Source: Zizania palustris (taxonomy: Eukaryota > Streptophyta > Magnoliopsida > Poales > Poaceae). From it: a stretch of DNA of 64,000 bases. Location of the stretch: contig JAAALK010000287.1 in the NCBI GenBank assembly GCA_019279435.1, positions 81,037,886-81,101,885 on the forward strand, read 5' to 3'. Every line of letters starts with the position of its first letter. The first letter of the stretch is position 1. Under the pieces are notes generated by a model. It saw nothing but the letters and a program-made list of their open reading frames with translations, did not search any database and was not told where the DNA came from. Positions 11,958 to 23,462 of this stretch are shown in pieces. A program made the translations under genes and the position numbers.

Positions 11958-12713
11958 TTGTAACACCCCAAGAATTAAAAGGTAATAAAATAAAAGAAAA
12001 ATATTATTAAAGACATTTCTGAATTTATTTATCAAAGAAAAACCCTAAAAGAGCCCTATTAAAGCCAAACAGGGGGGAATATTCAAAATATGGACTTGAA
12101 AATTTTATGAGATAAACTAGAGGCCAAACCACAATTTCAGGAATTTTTACAATTTTTTATCAACAGTGATACAACCCTTAATCAAATAAATGAATTACTA
12201 GATTTATTTTAAATCAGAAAACAATTAAAAATCTAAACGGGCCTCAACCTTGAATTAGCCTCCAGCCCAGCCCAACCCAGCTCTATGTCACTGACAAGCG
12301 GGACCGGCCTATCGGTGCACTCCCCCTCTCTCCTCCGCACGCTCGCGCTACGCCCGGCCCACCCGTCAGCCTCACGCGCCCGCCTCTGTCTCTATGGTCG
12401 CTAGGGCCCACCTGTCGGCCCTTCCTTTCTTGCTTCGCCCGCTGACAGGTGGGGCCACCTATCAGATTCGTCTTCCCTGATGGAAGGGGATCTCTCCCCT
12501 TTCCTTCCGACGACCCCCTTCCTTCCATCGCCGCCTGCCGCCACGATTCGCCTGGATTCGCTCCGGATCACTTTCCCTGTGCGACGATGACTCCATTCCA
12601 TAGAAAGCCGACGCGGTTTCACCTAGATGGAAGCATGGCCGAGCCAAAGGAAACCTCGCCGGAGTTCAAGGGAACTCTCGGTTCCCTTCCGTTTGGACGC
12701 CGGCAACCCCTCC

Positions 12714-12721
12714 TATTTAAA
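12714..12721 (+). promoter_or_regulatory. TATA-like element of the Gypsy-1 LTR
   Basis: TATTTAAA follows the GC-rich segment. Gypsy-2 has TATTTAA at the equivalent place (43217 and 51967), and Gypsy-3 has TATAAA at 21355. Confidence 0.5.
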
Positions 12722-13882
12722 CCCTACCCGAGAACCGCACTCCGCCACACCGCCGTAGCCCGAGCTTGTGCGATTCAGAGCGCCGCCACCCCTCTTTCGG
12801 GTTTTCTCTCTGTCTCAACTCCGGCCACCGCTCGCCATCGATTCCGTCCTCCCCCGCCCTAGCCACCGCCGCCATCGAATCCATCGTCGACCACCCGTCC
12901 TTGGCCACACCTCCGTTGGCCGTGAACGCCGCCGGATCACCGCCGCCGTCGAGCACCCGAAGGACCTCCCCGTCTACCCCTCGCCGCCGGCCGTCATCCG
13001 TCGCCCTTCATTGTGGTCGAAGGTACCGTCGTGACCGCTGTACTCCCCTCGTTCCATTTCTGCTGGTAGATAGGCACTTAGGCGCTCGCCGTTGCCGCCG
13101 CCGCCGCGCCCGAGGCCACCGTTGCCAGAGACAAAGGGTAAAATACCCTCGTCACCCCGTGCAGTGTCGGATCACGTCATGGTCGTCTAATCGTGATCGG
13201 AGGGCTACGATTAAATCCCTTCAGGATTTAATCTGGGCCCTCGGATTTGGTCAAAGCGGTACCGTGTGTTCACAGCCGTCGATCGTAACTTAAAGCGCTG
13301 GATTGATCTCATGCGTCCACGCGTACCCCTTCGCGCATTTTAATCGTGGCCGTTCAATTTCATCAACCCTTCCCGCCTCGCGCCCGATCGCCGGATCCAG
13401 ATCCGACGATCCTAGTTGATTCGGTCCACGCGCATAGTGGACCGGTCCACGCGCATAGTGGACCAGTCCACTGTGGGCCTGGTTCACCATGGACCAGAGC
13501 CCATTTTCCAGTTTAAATAAAATTCCAGAAATTGATTTAAACTTTGAAAATTCATAACTTGCTCATTTTAACTACAAATTTCACCATTCAAATTTTATTA
13601 AATTCAGCATTTTATTCTCTACACATTAATTTGATAAAAACAGTATGTTACTATTGCCCAAAATAATCTTATTAATTAAATGAGTAAAATCCCCTTAGGG
13701 AGAAAATAGTAAATTCAGAAAATAAAATAGGAAAAACCTTAAAACATCAATTTTAATGTGTTTCACCAAACTTCAGAATATTAAAACTTTATTCCACATA
13801 ATAAAACCCATAAACATGTATGTTTATTATTTGGTGGATTTTTATCTGTTTATTGAATGTATTGTTTATTTTTCCGTAACGA

Positions 13883-13957
13883 GAAGACTACGAGTTCATC
13901 GAGGAGCCGGAGTTTTATCCCGAGGTTCCTCCATCACCATTTGCTGAGCAAGGCAAG
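13883..13957 (+). other. 25-codon coding-like segment inside the Gypsy-1 LTR
   Basis: This segment reads Glu-Asp-Tyr, then EEPEFYPEVPPSPFAEQGK. Equivalent segments occur at 44212-44286 and 53245-53319. Against the 5' LTR copy of Gypsy-2, 14 of 25 codons differ and 10 of those differences are synonymous, while the flanks diverge with indels. That pattern suggests past selection on a peptide. It is followed by AAGGCAAG, which resembles a GC-type splice donor. What it is joined to is unknown. Confidence 0.5.
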
Positions 13958-14673
13958 CCATCGAACCCTCCTGTGGAAATAGTTGATCATCATTGAGCCC
14001 AATTTTTCATAATTATCGCTATAACTCATAGGTTAATATTGCATTAGTCAAATATCTAGCCCTACACTTATATTTATTAGATCCCCATCCTTGTGTGCAA
14101 ACCCAAGCCATGCTTATTGAGCCTTAACTCCTTGTCACTCTACAAATATTATATTAGCTAGTGCCCAATGTACCGGCACAACTGCTACAGGATAAAAAGA
14201 ACGAGTCGTAGATAGCTGGATTCTGTTATATGAATTTCCCCGTTATACTCGTCTCTGGACTCTGTTGGAGTTGGCTATGTTATAAGTATGGTGGGTTCCG
14301 GGTGCAAGCTAGGGCATTGGTTGGTCGCACCCGGGGCACTATAAGGACCGGTCTGCGGGATCTGTTGCAAAGCACTTCCGTACCAACCACAAGTCCAATG
14401 GGTAAGTCCTATCTGAAAGTATGGAACAATCCGACTCGATGCACCATAGTGGAGGGGGCAAGGGGCAACCTGCGGGTGACTTGTACCGACGTGGCTCAAG
14501 GGGGGGTATGGTAAGGCTCGACGCGCGAGACACGATACGAAACCCATAAGAGGTTGTTGTCGGGTAGAGGAGGACCATATGGAAGGTTTTGGCATGAGTT
14601 CCCGTGGTATGGTTCATCTCGTTACACTTTGGTGTAAGTGGTGAGTGTGTGCCTTGTGGGTACAGTGGTACAT

Positions 14674-14705
14674 CTCTGATCAGAGTATTTAATCTTTTCG
14701 AAAAG
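14674..14705 (+). other. Two adjacent perfect palindromes in the Tekay-like LTR
   Basis: CTCTGATCAGAG (14674-14685) and CTTTTCGAAAAG (14694-14705) stand 8 bases apart. Both recur in the Gypsy-2 5' LTR (45001-45012, 45021-45032). In the 3' LTR the second is exact (54055-54066) and the first has one mismatch. The role is unknown; dimeric protein binding or RNA folding are possibilities. Confidence 0.6.
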
Positions 14706-14976
14706 CTGAGCCCACGGTCAAGGGCGGGTTGTGTAACTACTCGCAGTTAGTTTACAATTGTTTGAATGGTTGTCTTATTCATGGCATGTAAGGACTGTTG
14801 AGCGAGGTGGGGCTGACTGTACCCCTTGAGTTAGAAGATGATGATGCATACAAATGTTTACATTTCAGTACTAATAAATTGATCACATTTAATGCTTTAC
14901 AATTATGCTTTTCCGCAAAATTAGCCACTATCTCCCTTGTTATTACTCTACATTATATTTGCATCCGGTGGCTTTC

Positions 14977-14994
14977 TGAGTACGTTTGTACTCA
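14977..14994 (+). other. Conserved LTR hairpin (TGAGTAC stem)
   Basis: TGAGTAC and GTACTCA are separated by a 4-base loop. Gypsy-2 has the same stems with a 5-base loop at 45312-45330 and 54317-54335, so the stem is kept while the loop changes. Confidence 0.55.
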
Positions 14995-15405
14995 CCCCCA
15001 TTGACTTACACCACCAGAGCCCGTCTACTACGAGGAGGATGAAGGTCTGGAGTAGCGACCCAGTCAAGGCTAGACTGGAAGGAGGCGTTCATCTAGGACC
15101 CTTTATTTTATTAGTTTCTCTTCACCTTTATTCACTTTTGTATTAATACGGTCTACGAACCGTGAATGATTGCTCGTATTTGTACGTGGTCGCATGATGA
15201 ATGTCTTTGTTTATTGATTTTCTTTGGAATCTCAATAAAGGTCATGATTTGATAAATCGGGGCATGACACCATTGCCCGGTGGTGGGTTCGGCCATGTCG
15301 AAGGCATCTCGGACCATATTAATGAGTGGTCATGCTAGGCCAGAGGTATGTTCGGCCATTGCGGGCTAAAGACTCCCCGTCAAGGGGTCTGCGCAGAGTG
15401 GAGTT

Positions 15406-15620
15406 GGGTTCGGCCAAGGGGACCTGAGCTCACTATGTGGTGGGTTCGGCCACTGGGGTCCAAACTAAACTTTCGAAGGGTTTGGCCATTGGGGTCCGAA
15501 TCCATTGTACGAAGGGTTCGATCACTAGGGTCCGAACTCACTGTGCGAAGGGTTCGGCCACTGGGGTATGAACTCACCCTTCGGGGGGTTTGAATGCCGG
15601 GGTCCAAACTCACCCTTCGG
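15406..15620 (-). repeat. 36-bp minisatellite, about six units, in Tat-A
   Basis: Units begin GGGTTCGGCC on the + strand at 15406, 15442, 15478, 15514, 15550 and 15585 (five of 36 bp, one of 35). Looser copies lie just upstream. At 36 bp the unit is 12 codons, and on the minus strand part reads as repeated RTLRTVSSDPSD-like peptide. It lies downstream of gag in the element's own sense. Confidence 0.8.
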
Positions 15621-15704
15621 CTATCTTGGCCCCTTTAGCTGTATTATAATTTTTGTCTAGGGGCCTGTTTCCTTGGCTTTCTTCGGTTGTTTGCCCAAAA
15701 GCAT

Positions 15705-17682
15705 CTAATATGTTACCTTTGGCTTCTTATGAGCCCTAGCCCAAGGAGATGTTTTGATATTCCTTTTCCACACTCCTACTTCAGGGTTCTTTGGTATGAG
15801 TGTGTGTGTGCGTGATTCTACAAGAATGACCACTTTCTCCTTAGCTGACTCGGCCTGCTTTGGCCGAATCAGCACATTCTTCTTGTCGATGTCAACGGTG
15901 TTCATGGGAAATGTGTCTTTGTCCAGCTTCATCTTTGGACTAGAATCTATTTTCAATCGTCCTTCTTCTATGGCCGATTGGACCTGCTGATGAAAAACAT
16001 TGCAGTTGTTAGTATAATGAGAATGTGAATCAGGCCACTTGTAGTAGTGGCGTTTCTTTAGCTCGTCGGCGGTTGGAATGACTTGGCCCTTAGGAAACCT
16101 GAGAAGCTGGCTCTTCAAGAGGAAATCAAATATTTTATCGCACTTAGTTATATCAAATGAGTATTTGACTTCACTGGGCCGACTCTTATGGGAGATGGTT
16201 GTAGCTCAGAATAAGTGATGGGTTTGCTCTTAGCATTCCAAACCCATTAAGCCGCATACAAGTTAGCCAAATCTTCTTCTTCTTCCGACTCTTCCTCATT
16301 GGAGTGTTCTATGATGTGGACTTCAGCCCTAGGCTTGTTGAATGTTTTAATAAACTTTTTATCTTTGAATCGGCCTTCTTGTACCAGATCTTGCTGTAAG
16401 ACGTGGCTGACTTATAAAAAGTTCTGGTTGTCTAGCCTCTCTTTAATCTCGGAACGCAACCCATTGAAAGCTAGATCCGCCAAATCCCTCTCTGAAATAT
16501 TGAGACTAAAACATCGGTTTATAGTATCTCTAAAGCGCTTGATGTACTCGGAGACACTCTCGCTAGATTTTTGTTTGACCTTTGTTCTAATTGGGCGCAC
16601 GTTTGGACGGAGTTCAGCAGGAGTGCCAAAAACCAAGTGAAAGTGGTGTCGGATAGTGAAAGATAAAATATTATAAGTTTCAAAGCGTCCGACCCACTAG
16701 CTTCTCCACACTGTGCTAAGAACTGGTTGATATGCTATAGTGTGGTTTTGTTACCCTCACCATCGAACTTGGTGAATTTAGGAACTCTATAACCGCGAGG
16801 GTAGGGTATGGTGCCAAAGTGGTCAGGGTATGGATTTCGTTAAACCCTAGCCCGATTTCTAGGTGCGAAGCCAATGCATTCCCTAAACAACATGTAGATC
16901 CGCTCCTCGATGTCGTCCTGGACTCCTGCCTGCGTGCGTCTCTCATGCGGGGGCATGACACGTGGTGGTATGTCGGTGTGTCGGTCGCAGGGATCCCCAT
17001 CACATGCTGGCTCGGGATATACGACGTGCTCGGGCCTATGCATTTGCGTTGGAGCATGCGACGCGGGCAATGCAGGAAGAGCTAGCGTAGGCGTAGGCGG
17101 ACGTGGCACATATTAAGAAGGGTTAGCTTGGTCGTAAGTGTAGTGACTTGTCTTGGCCATGGATGTTGAGGCCGGAGACATGACAGTTTTGCCAGTATTA
17201 CCATCGGTTCTGCTATAAATATGATTTACCAGGGGTACACTAGCGATTGGGGTTGGAGGAACGGCCTCGGTAAAGCCGAACCTTCTAAACATTGCCTCTA
17301 CTTGAGAGCTAACTGCCGAATCTAAATGGTTGGCTAGTGAAGAGCTAACGGCTTGATCTATGAATGCAGTTATCTTTTTCTCAATTTCTAAAGAAGATAA
17401 AGGAGGCAATACTGGAGTTACGTGAGTTTGGGCGAGGTCGGGGATGTTGACGTCGCGCTTGATGAAGCCTGCGCGTGTCTTGACGTAGCTCTCAAGGATG
17501 AGATCTTGCAGCTCCTTCATCTTTGCCTCGATCTTTGCTCGATCTTCTTCTGGGATGTCTGCAAGGGTGGGCGTCATGATGTTGCAGTTGTCGATTTCTG
17601 CGCCCCCCATGGGATCCATCCGTGATGTAGACGTAGTAGTCATCGTAGAGGTACTTGTAGCCGATGTAGAAGTGTTTGTCAT
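15705..17682 (-). pseudogene. Tat-A gag, frameshifted
   Basis: The ATG at 17682 (minus) follows the PBS by about 14 bases and starts a Thr/Ser-rich N-terminus. Further on, near 16810-16640, the minus strand reads as a gag core with a DGEG-type motif. At 16412-16636 the frame reads VKQKSSESVSEYIKRFRD, a retrotransposon gag helix. The tail at 15705-16118 has HYYKWPDSHSHYTNNCNVF, a Cys/His motif typical of the Tat gag-protease linker, followed by a stretch on to the minisatellite. At least two frameshifts separate the pieces, in three frames. No protease or RT is left because the element is cut at 15270. Confidence 0.78.
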
Positions 17683-17695
17683 GTTGGTGTAGCCT

Positions 17696-17713
17696 TCCCC
17701 AGTGGAGTCACCA
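17696..17713 (-). other. Primer-binding site of Tat-A
   Basis: On the minus strand TGGTGACTCCACTGGGGA begins 7 bases after the LTR end. Its complement ends in ACCA as a tRNA 3' end does. It is not the initiator-Met site used by the other elements here; I could not assign the tRNA. Confidence 0.6.
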
Positions 17714-17720
17714 AAAAGTG

Positions 17721-19052
17721 TGTTGACACGAAAACACGCCCCCGTACTTGGGTCAGTTCGACGATCCAAAAGCATGTGGATAAATAGGAACGAGCCTAAG
17801 CATAACACAACACTGACGTCGTGTTCCGACTACCCTTAACAGTGACAAGGGGAGTGGAGTCACAAAGTAATCATATCACAAGCAAATAATCCAATTAGCC
17901 AAAATATATAGATAAAATAATCTAATCAGTCGAATGGACCTGATTGGTACAGAGTTTACCGTGTGAAGTGATCACCGAAGGGGGGCCTTCGGCGTCTAGT
18001 GCGAAGGGTGCGCCGAAGGTAGCCTTCGGCATTCGGATTGATCTGGCCGAAGATAGGCTCTGAAAAGATTGTGGTATGAAATCACCTCCGAACGGCAGGG
18101 TTCGTTGTGAAGCCCTTCGATATGATGAAGTCTAACGCAGATCGCTTGACACGACTATGTCCAGTGCAGAGTGCTGGCGTGACGAAGCCTGATGCGAAGC
18201 AGCTCTTGTACGTACGACTTGACTAGACAAACAACAGCGTGACGGATCCGGCACGGGGCCGATTAAGTAGTGGTTCACAGAAGGGTGATCTAGCAGCCTC
18301 CAAAACCAGCTTCCTAGCTACGGAAACCTTCGGTGAAGAGGCCTCCGACCGTGAAACCTGCAGCAGAATAGAGATCAAGTGCCAATTCAGCCCGGAGACC
18401 AAATTTACTAAGTGTTGCAGTAGGGAAATGAAGGTAGAAATCTGTTACGTAGATTAACAGATGGTTCGCAGGCGAGCCAACAAGGCGATATCAATCTGTT
18501 ACATAGATTAACGGGTACATCACAAGCGAAGTAACAAGGCTTACCACTATTTCGACGTGGCCATCGGAGGGCTTCGAAGAAACCCACGAAGGTAGTACAG
18601 GAAAGTAATTAAAAGTAAAGGTATGGTTCAAACTAGGGTATGAAGTTGGCTTGTGTTGTGCAGGATCTGATGAACCAGCCTCACCCCTATATTTATAGGA
18701 GCTAGTCTTCTTATCTCTAATACTAATCTGATAAGATTTGGCCTAATCATGTTTAGGGACAAAAAACAACCAGAATCAGTATCAAACTCTATCTACGAAG
18801 CTGGCTCGAAGTGGGCCTTTGGCGGGCCTGCTGAAGCCTGCTTCCTCGGGCCGAAGCTTCGACGAGATAGGCCTCCGAAGGGCCTTCGAGCTAAAGCCAA
18901 CATGCCGCTAAAAGGCCTCCAAGGCCTCATGTATGATGGGCCTTTGTCACTACAAGGCTTCGGCCTGCACCAGGACTTGTATTTTTGGCCCAAATTACCG
19001 AAATTGATATTTTGTCAATCTTGACCATTAATGTCATTTTTTGCTATCAACA
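17721..19052 (-). repeat. Tat-A 5' LTR (1.33 kb)
   Basis: The + strand reads TGTTGACACG at the left and GCTATCAACA at the right, a short terminal inverted repeat. A TATA match on the minus strand is at 18687-18699 (CTATAAATATAGG). The U3 part is rich in CCGAAGG/CCTTCGG. The sequence aligns along its length with the Tat-B LTR at 32886-34240. Confidence 0.85.
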
Positions 19053-20406
19053 CATTCAACAAAGGAACGTCATTTCCGATCAACAATATATCATCCACAT
19101 ATAAGAACAAAAATGCAATTGAGCTCCCACTAGCCTTTTTGTAAACACAAGGCTCTTCTTCATTCTTGATGCAGCCAAACCCTTTGATTACCTGATCAAA
19201 ACAAAGATTCCAACTTCGAGAAGATTGCTTCAGCACAAACATAGACTTTTGTAACTTACAAACTTTCCCAGCATTTTTTGGTTCATCAAGACCTTTAGGC
19301 TATGTCATGTACACATCCTCACATAGGTTTCCATTCAGAAAGGTCGTCCTTACATCGCGACATCATAATCAACACCTTGAATCTATCTAAAACCTTTCGC
19401 CACCAATCGTGCTTCATAGATGAGAGAATTTCCAACAACATCTATCTTTTTCTTAAAGATCCATTTACACTCAATGATTTACACCAGCGGGTGGATCGAC
19501 CAAGTTCAAAACTTGGTTTTCTCGAATGGACTCTAACTCAAATATAATGGATCCAAGCCATTTCATAGTGTCTAGTCGCATCACTGGTTCCACATAGGTC
19601 TTGGGATGGTCAATGTCACAGAACAACACATCACGCTGCCCGGTGGTCAAAAACATGAACCGCTCTGTCACGTGACTCACCCTCCCAGACCTCTAAGGGG
19701 CTGGTGTCTCAACAATAGGATTTGCAACCTCTTGCATGTCCTGTTGTGGTTTAGTGGGATCCGGAACACTTTCCAGTGGCTCTCGAAGTTCTTCGAGATG
19801 CATTGTTCACTCATTAACCCCTTTCGAGAGAAACTCTTTCTTAAGAAATACACCATTTCGAGCGACAAACACTTTGTCCTCTTCCCTATTATAGAAACAG
19901 TATCCTTTGGTTTCCTTATGGTAACCCACAAAGAAGAATTTGTCAGACTTAGGAGTGAGCTTATTATAGTTCAACCATTTGACATATGCATCACATCCCC
20001 AAATCTTTAGAAAAGACAAACTGGGATGCCTCCCAAACCACATCTCACATGGCATCTTCTCTACTGACTTAGATGGAATTCTATTCAACCTAAAAGCGGT
20101 AGTTTTTAAAGCGAGTCCCCAAAAATATAAAGGAAGATCAACATGACTCATCATCGACTGACCAATGTCTAACAAAGTGTGGTTCCTCCGCTCGGACACC
20201 CATTCCACTGAGGTGTGCCGGGTAGAGTCAGCTCTAGAACAATTCGACACTACTTCAGATCATCATTAAACTCATGGCTTAAATATTCACATCCACGATC
20301 AAATCATAGTAATTTAATTGTCATGCTCATATGATTTTGAACCTCATTCTAGAACTCCTTCAACTTTTTGAAGGACTCCCATTTGTGCCTCATCAAGTAC
20401 ACATAA
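19053..20406 (-). pseudogene. Copia-X: integrase and RT remnant of another Ty1/copia lineage
   Basis: On the minus strand, 20250-19807 reads as copia integrase C-terminal half with SERRNHTLLDIGQSMMSHV and IWGCDAYVKWLNY. 19680-19471 is the start of the RT module (NQVLNLVDPPAGVNH). 19242-19053 carries LYVDDILLIGND, the RT active site. Pieces are in different frames and parts of RT are missing. The sequence is unlike the Sireviruses here and resembles Tork/Angela-type pol, a tentative placement. It is cut by Tat-A at 19052 and by the Gypsy-3 LTR at 20407. It appears to be the oldest layer. Confidence 0.8.
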
Positions 20407-21966
20407 TATAACACTCTGAATTTTCTAAAATTAATAAATTGGGGAAAATAAATTTTTTCATGAAAAATCGAGCTTGGATAATAAAATGGTTGAATTAATT
20501 GGAAAACCTTAAGGGAGAACAAAATAAAGTAATCAAAAATTTTACTTGGTTGAAATCAATTAATTAGGTTTGGACCAAAAGAGGCATCGAAATAAAAATT
20601 TTGAGAAATTTTATTTGTGCAGGAAAAGGATTGTTTTTTATTTTTGAATAAACTACAAATGTCCTAATTCTTAAAAACATGAAGAAATGATTCAAATTTT
20701 GAGCTGAGAAAATTATGATAGGTCCATAAGACCAAAATATATTTTTTTGAGAATTTTTATAAATTTTAGAACCTTTGCTCATACACATATTTTATAAGTG
20801 AATTTTGCAATTATTTTAATCAGAAAAACAATTTAAAATCGTATTGGGCTGCTTCCCTCCTTTCCCTCTCTCCATGCCGGCCCAGCTCAACCCCTCTCTT
20901 GTGCCCCATTGACACCCGCCCCCCACCTGTCAGCCCCGCTCCCATCTCCTGCACGCCCGACCCCACCTGTCAGCGCCGAGCCCTGCACCCGTGCCCAAGC
21001 CCGCACCCGCTGTCTAGTGGAGCCCACCTATGAGGGTCATCTGCCTCACCCACGCCTGTTGACCGGTGGACCCCTCTCGTTAGGTCCATCTTCCCCACCA
21101 AAATCGCCCCCAATCACTCCCCCCCCTCGCCCGCCGTAAAACCTAACCTCCAATCCTACTGCCGCAAGCCATATTCCTCCAAATTGCATCCACCATTTAA
21201 TTCCCCTAACCCCGGTGATCATTTACCGCCGAAAACCGATGCGTCCCTGTCCCGCGATCACCGGATCCTTGCGCAAGTAAAGGCTCGCCGGCGTTAAAGT
21301 TCAATAGTCCCCGGTTCCCCCAATTGCGCCCTCTTAACCCCACTGGCGACCCCTATAAAGGCCCTCTACCTCCTCCACGTCCCGGCCACCCAGTATCGCC
21401 AACCCATGCAAACCAGATCCCTCCACAATGTCATTTTGCACCGCCACCGCTCCAGGCACCGCTCGCCATCGCCGGAGACCGTCGTCTGCCTCGCCGCCGA
21501 CCCGTCTGTGATCCTTGACGCATGCTCATCCCTAGCCACACCTCGGTTAGTACTGCCGACCACCGAAGGGCTACTGTCACCATCAACCCGAACACCTCCG
21601 CCGCCCTCGCTCACCGCCGGCCTCATCTAGACATCCCCGACCATCGACTCCAGTACCAAAGTAACCCCCATTCTTTTTTGGTTCCATTTTCACCCTTAAC
21701 TCCGGCCGCCGGCCATCGCCTTCGCAGCTATGCTCATCATCGTGCACTGTCAACACTGGAGAAGACAGTCAGCGTGGGTAAATACCCATGTCATGCAATA
21801 TTCCCTCTTGGCCATTCGATCGGGCCTAGACGGACGCGATTAAAACCTGTGCGGGTTTGATTTGGGCCGTCCGTTCGATCCAAATGGTACCGAGTCATCC
21901 TGGCCGTCCATTTTCACTTAACGCACCCGCCTCGCCCGTAGTCGCTGGATCTAGATCGGACGTCCT
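20407..21966 (+). repeat. Gypsy-3: Tekay-like LTR, left part, interrupted by SIRE-2
   Basis: It starts TATAACACTCT, a decayed TGTAACACCCC, and follows the same plan as the Gypsy-1 LTR: an AT-rich start, a GC-rich block with CACCTGTCAGC motifs, TATAAA at 21355-21360, then a GATCGG-rich stretch. It breaks at 21966 where SIRE-2 enters and resumes at 32172. No internal domain of this element is in the window, so it may be a solo LTR or a terminal LTR. Long ORFs inside are GC-driven and not conserved with the other LTRs. Confidence 0.75.
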
Positions 21967-23396
21967 TGAGAAGCCATGTTGAAGAGCATGGGCCTCATGG
22001 CTCCAAATGTGATAAGTGATTGTCAACGGAAGTCGAGAGGACATGAAGAGAAGAGAAGACCTGCTGTGTCTGGGCCACATGTAACTCAGCTACATGGGCA
22101 GCGAGCGACTGTCGATCAGAGGGGTCGCGAAGTCGGGCTGGCCCAATCCGAGTACATGGGCTAGGAGCAGCAGAGGATCCACTAGTCTGTTGACCGGGAT
22201 TGACTCAGGTACATGGGCGGCGAGCGATTGCCGGGCTAAGGGAGTTGCGGAATCGGGCCAGCCCCATCTGGGTACCCGTTGCAAAGACTGTGGATGCCTT
22301 GTTAGTTTCGGCGCAAAACTGACGACCGCTGATCTCGGATCTGACAGTTCTGATGAGAAGCCATAGTTGCTACGAAAGCTCCGCATCAGGACAAGTTATC
22401 TTTATTTAGGTTTTATTATTTTTCCTTTAGGCCCACAGCCTGTTAGTCGAGTATGTAAAAAACCATAAGGGCATTTTGGTCTTTTCCATTTTTGTTTCAG
22501 TGTCTGTTTAAACCCTAGGGATAATTTTGATTTTTCTCATGTATTGGGCTGCCTATAAAAAGGCCCCAATACCTAGGGTTAGGGTTACCCATTTTGAAAA
22601 ACACTTTACCAATTTCAGAAATTTGTCGGTCACTTTCCCTTGCGTTTTTTCATCCACCTCTCTGAAATCGCCGCCGCCTCAATCTCCTCTTCCTTCTCCA
22701 GGCGTTGTTTTCTTTGGTCTTTACTGGTCGTGATGGGTGCTACACAGCGCTAGGCGCATAGGCCCTTGGCAGCGTGTACAGGAAGTCGGCCACATCTTTG
22801 CTGTCCAGGCGACGCACATAGTCGTGGCAGTCCAAGGCGCAGTGTTCAAGCAGCCCAGCTAACGCTGCAGCCTAGCGCGGCAGCTAGCACGACAGCTACG
22901 CATGGAAGCAGCAGCTATGCATGGCAGCCAGGACTCACAGGCGCATGGAGCATCTAGGACAGAAGGCCGCGCGTAGCGTCAGAATCTTGGACGGCATCGC
23001 GCATCACACGAAGCCAGGAGTAGAAGGCTACCGCACGCATTGTCTAGGCACGAAGATCGAGGCAAGCTTTTTGTTGTGTTTGCTCTGGTTGATTGCATTT
23101 AGTTTGTTAAATGACTATGATGATGGCTCCTATGATACTTGAAATGCCTATGAGTTGAGTGTTTTGTTTATTCTGCCTTTAAGCACTGTGTTGGTGTCTT
23201 TTCGTTTAAAGACACCAGTCGTTTTTAGGCTAGATTATTTTTAGCGCCTATGGACTATTTTAGCACCTATGATCTGTTTCGTTTCTGCTAGTTGTTTTTG
23301 TTTGAGGTGTGTTTGGTGCTGGGAGATGGCCATTGATTCGCAAGAATTTTTTAGGCACCCATTCACCCCCCTCTGGTCGCTACTTTCGGTCCTACA
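21967..23396 (+). repeat. SIRE-2 5' LTR (1430 bp)
   Basis: It starts TGAGAAGCCATG and ends GGTCCTACA. A TATA box CCTATAAAAAGG is at 22552-22563. Relative to the 3' LTR it lacks a 264-nt segment that in the 3' LTR lies between two TTGATT repeats. Confidence 0.92.
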
Positions 23397-23398
23397 AG

Positions 23399-23410
23399 TG
23401 GTATCAGAGC
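23399..23410 (+). other. SIRE-2 primer-binding site (initiator tRNA-Met)
   Basis: TGGTATCAGAGC lies two bases after the LTR end, the standard plant copia PBS complementary to tRNA-iMet. Confidence 0.9.
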
Positions 23411-23462
23411 CTGGTTAGAGTTTTTTCCATACCTTAACCAATTCTAATCCATGGTAGTGATC

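Larger units (their letters stand above)
6360..15269 (+). mobile_element. Gypsy-1: Tekay/Del-like chromovirus, interrupted on the left by Copia-1
   Basis: Order is leader, an extra ORF (ORF0), gag-pol as one frame, chromodomain, purine tract and a 3.3-kb LTR starting TGTAACACCCC. The 5' LTR lies left of the window, beyond Copia-1. The single gag-pol frame, C-terminal chromodomain, long LTR and TGTAACACC terminus fit the Tekay/Del clade. Rice RIRE3 and RIRE8 are remembered as similar long-LTR elements with an ORF before gag; this was not checked. The element is inserted into Tat-A; the right duplicate would be CCATT at 15270-15274. Confidence 0.88.
11959..15269 (+). repeat. Gypsy-1 3' LTR (3.3 kb)
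   Basis: It starts TGTAACACCCC and ends GGGGCATGACA. An AT-rich start is followed by a GC-rich block with the promoter (about 12250-13480), an AT-rich block, a short coding-like segment at 13883-13957, and a conserved distal part with two palindromes and a hairpin. It aligns by eye along most of its length with both Gypsy-2 LTRs. The long GC-rich ORFs within it on either strand do not resemble any protein and are treated as chance. Confidence 0.9.
15270..19052 (-). mobile_element. Tat-A: 5' part of a Tat-lineage Ty3/gypsy element
   Basis: Read on the minus strand: LTR (19052 to 17721), primer-binding site, gag, then a repeat-bearing region cut at 15270 by Gypsy-1. The gag tail and the LTR match Tat-lineage (non-chromovirus) grass elements. 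The LTR starts TGTTGATAGC and ends GTGTCAACA on the minus strand, as in Tat-B. Because Tat-A runs left from its 5' LTR and Tat-B runs right from its 3' LTR, they are two separate insertions. Confidence 0.8.

Noticed and set aside
12449..13293. Long GC-rich ORFs in the Gypsy-1 LTR as host genes
   Set aside because: They are in LTR sequence, are not conserved in frame with the Gypsy-2 and Gypsy-3 LTRs, and have low-complexity Pro/Arg composition.
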